In this document: one piece after another, positions 58,319 to 64,000 of the stretch
How positions within the stretch are numbered: the stretch's first letter is position 1
How the letters are laid out: each line of letters starts with the position of its first letter
From: Cinclus cinclus
Taxonomy: Eukaryota; Chordata; Aves; Passeriformes; Cinclidae
Reading direction: 5' to 3'
Length of the DNA stretch: 64,000 nucleotides
NCBI RefSeq assembly: GCF_963662255.1
Contig: NC_085060.1
Location: 4,961,630 to 5,025,629, forward strand
Notes under the pieces: generated by a model
Databases searched by the model: none
Told to the model about the DNA's origin: nothing
What the model saw: only the letters and a program-made list of their open reading frames with translations
Translations under genes and position numbers: made by a program

Positions 58319-60598
58319 TTAGCTCAGCCAAATCACAGAGCTCATCCTGACGTCTTTGTTGAAGCTCAGCCCCCACTGCCTGCAGAGGGAATCTCAGCCC
58401 AGAAGGAAGGTCAGCATCAGAACACATTTATCTCTTTCATATGTCCAACCTGTCCTTGGGCAGCTCTGGTGGGCAACCGTGGGAAATGCACACACTGAAA
58501 ATACAGGACTGTGTTGCATTATATGCTCACGGTGGTAACTGAGGAGAAACTGATTTAACTGATATCAATGCAGAACAGAGACATTGTGGTGCTTTAATTG
58601 CCCCCCTGAAGGAAGGTAAGCATTGCCAATCTCTCTCCCGTTCTACGAAGTATTTCCTTTTCTATGAAAAGGGCTTGCATAGAAGCTCTGGTTCTCAGTG
58701 TACAGTGACCTAGGAATGCTCTGAAATGCTGCCTTGCTGGGACTGTTTTCACCAAGCCTCTCCTGGAAAGGTAAAGAGGGCTTTGAGTGACACCCCCGTG
58801 GCATTTCTCCACAGTATTTGTGATGATGAAGGGCACTTCAAAAATTTCTTTGAAAGCATCTTGGTACCAGAAATTATATTTTCTTCTGCTTTTCCTTTGA
58901 ATTGTGTCTCCCAGAAAGAGCCTGGCATTCATCAAGTTGAAAACAGTAACAGATTGACTCAATTTTCTACTGTCATCAATAGGCTGTAATGCTTAAAAGG
59001 TAATCACCCATGAATGTCCTGTTCCTGAAAATTCTGCCCTGTCACCCAGCACTGGCAGAGCTTTGTCCAACTGAACCAGGTAGTTTCAAAACTGTAGAAA
59101 ACTGGTACCTGCTTTCCTATCTGATGTAGTGCTTGCTTGGATTCTCTAACATCTTAGTAATGGGCTCTTAAGCCCTCACTGTCTGACAAATGAGCACAAT
59201 AGAATCACAAAAATTTCCTTTCCTCACAACATTATGCTGAAAGTATGGGCCCAATTGACCACTCTGACAGTTCAGCAGATTTAGTGGTGCCAAATTGTTC
59301 TGCAACTGACACGGAGAAATTTTGCTCAGATTTATAGCTGAACACTAAAAAGGCTTCAAATAGGTTTTGAAGCAACAAAGATATATTTTCCTTTCAAAGC
59401 CTCATATCACCTTCTGGAGTACAAAGGTAATATTTGCACATCATGTCAGATCCTCTTGTTTTTCTGGGCATTAGTGTATCAATAGTTATGAATAATATAG
59501 GAAGGATACCTGTTTCCAAAGAAGTCTATAACAAACCTACTAATTTGAAAAGAGAAGTCCTCTCCCTAGGCTAAGCTCAGCCAGCTGTGGCAGCACCCTG
59601 CTACAGAATTTACGTTTACAAATGTATAGGCACAAATACCAAACCCATGAGATTACATAATAATGTTAAAAAGGAGAGTCTGTTATTTTTATCTCATACT
59701 TTCTAATTGAATTTCATTAAGATTAATGACACTTTATTTTCCTTGTGTTCATGTCACAGCTGGTTTTAAATCACGTCTGTTATATAGCGTGACAATTTTT
59801 CATGCCAGAACTTAGTATAACAGAGCAGTAAACTATTAGCAAAACAGGTGCTGATCTATATAGAATTAAATGTAAAAATATGCTCCAAATCTGATTATTT
59901 AGATACTTTGCTTATGATTTGAGATTATTTTCAACGCAGAAAAAATTTTGAACTTTGACTCTTCTCAGTATGCTGTATTTTCAGTTTTCTTTGATTAGTG
60001 AAGGTTATATGTGGAGTTTCATAAAAGCATACACAAAAACATGCAACCTCAAGACATAAGAGCAAATTAATTTAGACAAAATGGAATAATTTATCCCTTA
60101 GGAAAGTTGGTGGCAGTAAGCCAGTCACTGATTTGGACCATCATGTTTTGAATTGTTTACTTGGAAGTGGAGCTTACTCCCTTTGGAGCTGGCTTACTCC
60201 AGGTTGGCTGTGTGGAATTGCCTTTGGGAGAATTGCTCTCTGCAGATTTTGGGGGTCGTGGTCCATAACTCAGCTCCAGTAACATTCAGGATTTTAGCTC
60301 TTGCATGGAAGATTTTACCAACTGGTTGAGACAGCTTCACTGTTCTTAATCCTTGTATATATAAATGGATATAAATATTGGGGAATATATTCTGCAGGGA
60401 GAAATAAGCTTCAGGCACAACAGTCACAGTTGTAAAGTATTAGCAGTCTTCATAAGAGAAATGTTTCTCATTTTTTACATACACTATTTGTGTTCTCCCT
60501 CTTCCTCTGAAGTCAGTTTTGGCTTTGATTTAAATGAGAGCTCTATGGCACACAGACAATTTTAGTCAACATTTTTTCACATTTATTTGCTTCATACT
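58319..60598. other. Unique sequence, no gene seen
   Basis: No exon or repeat family recognised. An open frame of 122 codons on the - strand at 58594-58962 has no recognisable domain, no homologue I know of and no supporting splice signals, and is not called. Confidence 0.55.
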
Positions 60599-61120
60599 AT
60601 CGGGGTCGAGGGTGGTCCCCAACAATGTTTTTTAGGGTTCACAGATAACAGGGCAAAAGTGGTGAAAATAAAAGAAGAGCTGTACTGCGACCAGAACTTA
60701 GTAACATAGAATACTTTAATAATAATGAAAGTAAATGTGGGATGAGGCCCAAAAATCTGAATACAATAACCAAGGAGACAAGGTCTCTTTAGGAGCCAGT
60801 GGTTGAAGACAAGGATGAAGGGAAGTTGAGGGTATAAATACGGGGCAAGAGAGGGGGTGCAGTTGAGTGTAGGGTCCAATGAGTGCAGGTGAAAGTGGTG
60901 CAGAGGTGGAGTAAGGGAAGATAGGGTCCAGTGGGGTAGGCTGGGTGGAACACTGCATCACGTGAGGGCCAGTGGGGACCCAGGGAAGGGAGAACATTCT
61001 AGAACGGGGAGTGCTGATGATTAACTGGGAAATGAGGGTTAGGAATACGTATGGAGTATTAACATAGGCAAGCCCATATCTCTTTTGGAACTTTTTTCTG
61101 GGGTCGCCACAACTTAAACA
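60599..61120 (-). mobile_element. LTR of an endogenous retrovirus with a stub of leader
   Basis: Read on the - strand, the LTR starts TGTTTAAGTTGTGG at 61120 and ends CCCTAAAAAACA at 60626, so the TG...CA ends carry short inverted repeats (TGTTTA / TAAACA-like). A TATA box (TATTTATA, plus-strand TATAAATA at 60833-60840) and an ATTAAA signal (plus-strand TTTAAT at 60715-60720) lie in U3/R order about 115 bp apart. After the LTR comes TTGTTGGGGACCACCCTCGA and then CCCCGATA, which begins like a primer-binding site (TGG at its start) and then breaks off at about 60599. This is therefore probably a 5' LTR with a truncated leader rather than a clean solo LTR. The retroviral class is not resolved. 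A 138-codon open frame inside U3 is chance. Confidence 0.75.
60833..60840 (-). promoter_or_regulatory. TATA box of the LTR
   Basis: TATAAATA on the + strand is TATTTATA on the - strand, flanked by GC-rich sequence and about 280 bp from the LTR start, as expected for a retroviral U3 promoter. The ATTAAA at 60715-60720 follows at R-region distance. Confidence 0.55.
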
Positions 61121-61239
61121 AATGCTTCCCAAGGTTTAGGATTGGGATACAACACCTCTGCAGTGATGGTTGCCAGACCTGGAATACTGGTCAGGCTGAT
61201 TCCTGCACGTACTAACAACTCTGAGCTTTGAACACTCGG
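61121..61239. other. Short unique spacer
   Basis: No recognisable feature. Confidence 0.5.
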
Positions 61240-61312
61240 ATCAGGGGCTTTGAGCAAGTCCTGTAGCTTCTCTGCTTCTCTCCATCTCTTGTAAACATCA
61301 TTTATGCTCAGT
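61240..61312 (+). mobile_element. Possible MIR-type core fragment
   Basis: GGCTTTGAGCAAGTCCTGTA followed by GCTTCTCTGCTTCTCTCCAT and CTTGTAAACATCA resembles the MIR stretch 'CTTGGGCAAGTCACTTAACCTCTCTGTGCCTCAGTTTCC...CTGTAAAAT'. The order is right but the divergence is high. Its proximity to the tail-like piece at 61543 raises the odds. Confidence 0.4.
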
Positions 61313-61542
61313 AGTTATATGTAGCTGGACGCACACCTTTAATGGTTCACATCTGGAAGTTCTGAAATTTGGACAAAGTATAGATTTTCCTGCCATGCTT
61401 TTAGCCCCAGGAAATTGAAATACTGAAATTCAGAAAAGTCAGGCATTATTCTAAATGCACTTCTGAGGTGATGAGAGAGCTCATATTGCTTTTCTGGAAA
61501 GCACTGATGTTTCTACTCAGTCAGAAAAGATTAAATATTGCC

Positions 61543-61605
61543 TTATAGTTGTAAAGTTCTTTGAAGGTGAAATGTGCTATACAAATGATACATTATTTAT
61601 AATAC
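61543..61605 (+). mobile_element. MIR/L2-type 3' tail relic
   Basis: TAGTTGTAAAGTTCTTTGAA then GGTGAAATGTGCTATACAAA and TGATACATTATTTAT follows the well-known 3' end shared by MIR and related CORE-SINEs (TGTAAAGCGCTTTGAGAT...AAAGGCGCTATATAAATG...TTATTAT). It is an ancient, pre-avian insertion. Confidence 0.65.
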
Positions 61606-62899
61606 TACTACAGTCTGCCTCAAGAAATAATCGTGGAACTTAATAAGAAGTTAATTTTCCCTAGATTTTGTTTTCAACATCCCATAAAAGTTAATAGAAA
61701 ATTAGAGTCCTGCACTCAGAGTCTAACATAATGATTTTAAAGACCTATAGGAAGGACATATTGCTCCCTTTAGAGAATCTTATATGAAACTTCCTATAGC
61801 GTATTACAAGTTTCATCTCTATTAAAATCTGTAAGGCTTAGTCTGGAGGACTTTTTGTGGCTCTTGTTTATTTATTTATTTATCTTTTTCAGTATGTAAA
61901 ATGAGAGTTTATTAATTCAGGAACCTGTTTTTCATGTGCTTTCTGAAATTGCCAAACAAAAAAATTAAAGGATTCTTATGCTCTACAGAAGAGCAATATT
62001 TGCAATCAGACTTCTATAGAGAAAAGAGAAATTTCATTTTACCTGTCATTTCTGGCACATCAAGAGCTGTTACAATGTGTTTAAAAAGCATTTACATGGG
62101 GTTAGTTAACATAAATTCTTTGAAGAACCTTTGATGCCAGTGTTGCTAAGTGGCATTTTGCTAGTCAGCATTAGCCTCACACATTTTCACAAAGCATGAA
62201 AGGAAATATTTCAATCTTTTTTATTTTCTGTAATCTCAATTTATCTATGTCTTCTCTTTTTGAATATATTTCTATTTTATGATTCCTTGACTGTTTTTTT
62301 TTCTACTTCTCCTACTTGTTAATATGAAAATATTTTATTAACAAAATGTGATATTGCACAAACCTTTGTAAAAAATATCCAAGGCAGTAAAATATCCCAT
62401 AGAAGATATTGTTTTAGCAAAGTTTCATCTTCGGGACTGACTGCGTTGATTTGCTCTGACAGAGCTTTCTTCTTTAGCCAAAACAATCCCAAATTACATT
62501 TGAAATTCAAGGAGTTGGCTGAGTAGAATTAGGAAGAACTACTTTACATTTCTTACGAAGTTGAGGGACTATTAAGCAGTACTTCATTAATTTCAGTTCT
62601 TTGTGAAAAGTCATCAGCCTTGAGACTATTTTCACAGCAAAGCATTTGAGAAGTACAAACACCCAGAATACCCTGTGGAGAGTTCCTATACTTTGGTTTT
62701 ATGATGCGTGGGGGTCTATCAACACTTCTTTAGCCCAGCTTCAAATAGTTGAATTTCACCCTCGGTAACCACCTCCCCAGAGCTGTGGTGTAACAACCAG
62801 CTCCCAAAGGGGAAACAAAAATAGTCAAAGCACCTTTCATTTGGACAAGAATGAGATTTTGGAAATAAGGAATGCATTGTGGAATTTATAGATTAACTA
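61606..62899. other. Unique AT-rich sequence, no gene seen
   Basis: No exon or repeat recognised; a short (TTTA)n patch lies at 61866-61883. Confidence 0.6.
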
Positions 62900-63350
62900 A
62901 TCCCAGCATTTGCCGGTCAGTACAAAGAAGGCTGTCTCCAAAAGGGAAGAACGAGCTGTCACAAGGCATTTCCAGAGGCACTTTGGCACTAAGGGAGTGT
63001 GGGCACACAGGGATGTGGTGGGAGCAGGGATCTGGGGTGAGGTAGGGGCTGCGCTCAGCTTCTCATGCCCGGCACGCTCTGCCTGTGATGGGACGAGGCT
63101 GTGGGGGCACAGCAGCGAGCAAAAAGAATTTCTGCATCCTCCTTGGGTCCTGTCTGGAGCTTGGGACACCGGGTCCAGGGCAGGGAGGGCTTGGGCTGGT
63201 GGCTGAGGGGCAGTGGTCTCCATCAGGGGCTCACAGGAGGAGACCAGGAAGGGGCAGAAGTGGAGCAGGAGGATTCGGAAGGAGCTCACACGCAGGAGAA
63301 GCCTGCGGGCAGCACCCTCACACCCTGCTTTATCCCTTCTCAGTGAGGAG
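62900..63350. other. GC- and CpG-enriched block of unknown nature
   Basis: About 450 bp with clearly higher GC and, by my count, about 11 CpGs between 62914 and 63308, inside AT-rich flanks. The + strand is G-rich (GGGGCACAG, GGCAGGGAGGGCTTGGGCTG). Open frames of 98 and 130 codons on opposite strands have low-complexity, GC-driven composition and no recognised domain. TATCCCTTCTCAG at 63331-63343 would be a good splice acceptor. A decayed repeat, a small CpG island or an exon-containing block are all possible. Confidence 0.35.
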
Positions 63351-64000
63351 TACAGCTTTCCTCTGACTGCTCAGTAAAGCCACAATATTAAATATCTTTA
63401 TTAAAACAAGATTTTTTACCTAAAAAATTGTTTTTTGACCAGTCAAATTTGTTATGCTCCCTGATCTTTCCCTGCTTCAAGCTCGTGGGCAGCCGAATTT
63501 CCTTCACAGATTTTAAGCTCAAGAAAATATTTTTTCATTAGAGAAACAGCTCTTTGGCTTGTGTTTCCTTTGTTCTTTGACTTTAAGTTATGATTTTGCT
63601 TATAGTGTATTCCTACAATTCCTTCAGTCTTATTTAATCTCTCATGTGTAATTTAGGAAAATCTCTCACAAGCAAATAATGTAACAAGTGCAAGAGAAAA
63701 CTTGACTTCTGCCATTATTTAAAGGCCTGGTCAGTCAAGAATTCTTGTGGTTTTTTTTTTTTTCCTTAAAGAGCTGCACTACAACAACAATTTTGCAATT
63801 TTCAACAGGGAGAGATTTTTCTTTACAGAAGCAGCTGGGAAACCAGATGGAACATCTGTGTAATTTATTTATTTTTTTTTTCCCTTCTTACTTTTTACTA
63901 AGTTCTCTGCCATTAGAGTTGGTTCCTTTCCTTGGGAAAAAAGGTGTGGCTGTTATATTCTCAGCATGAGTTTTGAACACTTCTTCCTCTTTTAGGAATT
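63351..64000. other. Unique AT-rich sequence, no gene seen
   Basis: No feature recognised other than short T runs near 63752 and 63871. Confidence 0.6.

Noticed and set aside
58594..58962. A 122-codon frame on the - strand in otherwise unique sequence
   Set aside because: Length is within what chance gives over 64 kb, with no domain, signal peptide or splice signal to support it.
59198..59222. ATAGAATCACAAAAATTTCC as a CR1 tail
   Set aside because: Only one copy of an 8-bp-like unit and no following 3' UTR sequence.
60716..61132. A 138-codon frame on the - strand
   Set aside because: It lies within the U3 region of the LTR and is low in complexity (Pro/Ser/Thr-rich), which is common for LTR U3 sequence and not evidence of a gene.
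1..64000. CRISPR arrays, bacterial operons, tRNA or rRNA genes
   Set aside because: The window is vertebrate nuclear DNA; no direct-repeat/spacer pattern with constant spacing, no cloverleaf with a conserved GGTTCRA box and no rRNA sequence was noticed on either strand.

Overview
The window reads as vertebrate, and specifically avian, nuclear DNA. It is AT-rich, CpG-poor and intron-like or intergenic. Its recognisable interspersed repeats are those of bird genomes: CR1 LINE pieces ending in the 8-bp ATTCTGTG/ATTCTATG-type tail, and long terminal repeats of avian endogenous retroviruses. A few older MIR/CORE-SINE-like relics are also present. A songbird or other neoavian bird is the best guess, but the species cannot be fixed from sequence alone. 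I found no convincing protein-coding exon, tRNA, rRNA or CRISPR array. The long open frames are explained by a 30-bp tandem repeat, by LTR sequence or by a dead CR1 reverse transcriptase.

Layout. 1-51: 3' end of an avian LTR. 52-10234: AT-rich unique sequence with one short CR1 tail near 9.3 kb. 10235-11257: LTR-type repeat of the same family as the one cut at base 1. 14536-15069: second solo LTR of another family, followed by a moderately GC-rich block (15190-15700) that may also be an LTR. 15.7-29.4 kb: mostly featureless, with a GC-rich patch at 20.34-20.76 kb. 29431-30277: minisatellite of 28 units of 30 bp. 33.15-33.24 kb: two CR1 tails facing each other. 34171-34350: 10-bp minisatellite with a higher-order 50-60-bp pattern. 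41.06-41.23 kb: pyrimidine/G-run tract followed by a micro-exon-like segment. 48.46-48.58 kb: MIR relic. 49.24-50.47 kb: two CpG-rich segments ending in good splice donors, the best candidate for real gene (possibly lncRNA) exons. 51.78-52.60 kb: long T-rich low-complexity tract. 52.61-54.42 kb: large, broken CR1 element on the + strand. 58.14-58.32 kb: CR1 3' end on the - strand. 60.60-61.12 kb: well-preserved LTR on the - strand with a short piece of leader. 61.24-61.60 kb: ancient MIR-like pieces. 62.90-63.35 kb: GC/CpG-rich block.

No genes can be shown to work together here. The window is best described as a gene-poor stretch (intergenic or a large intron) shaped by CR1 and LTR insertion followed by decay. 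The observations most worth following up are the paired CpG-rich, splice-site-bounded segments at 49-50.5 kb, the micro-exon-like signal at 41.18 kb, the two structured minisatellites, and the T-rich tract that abuts the CR1 insertion.
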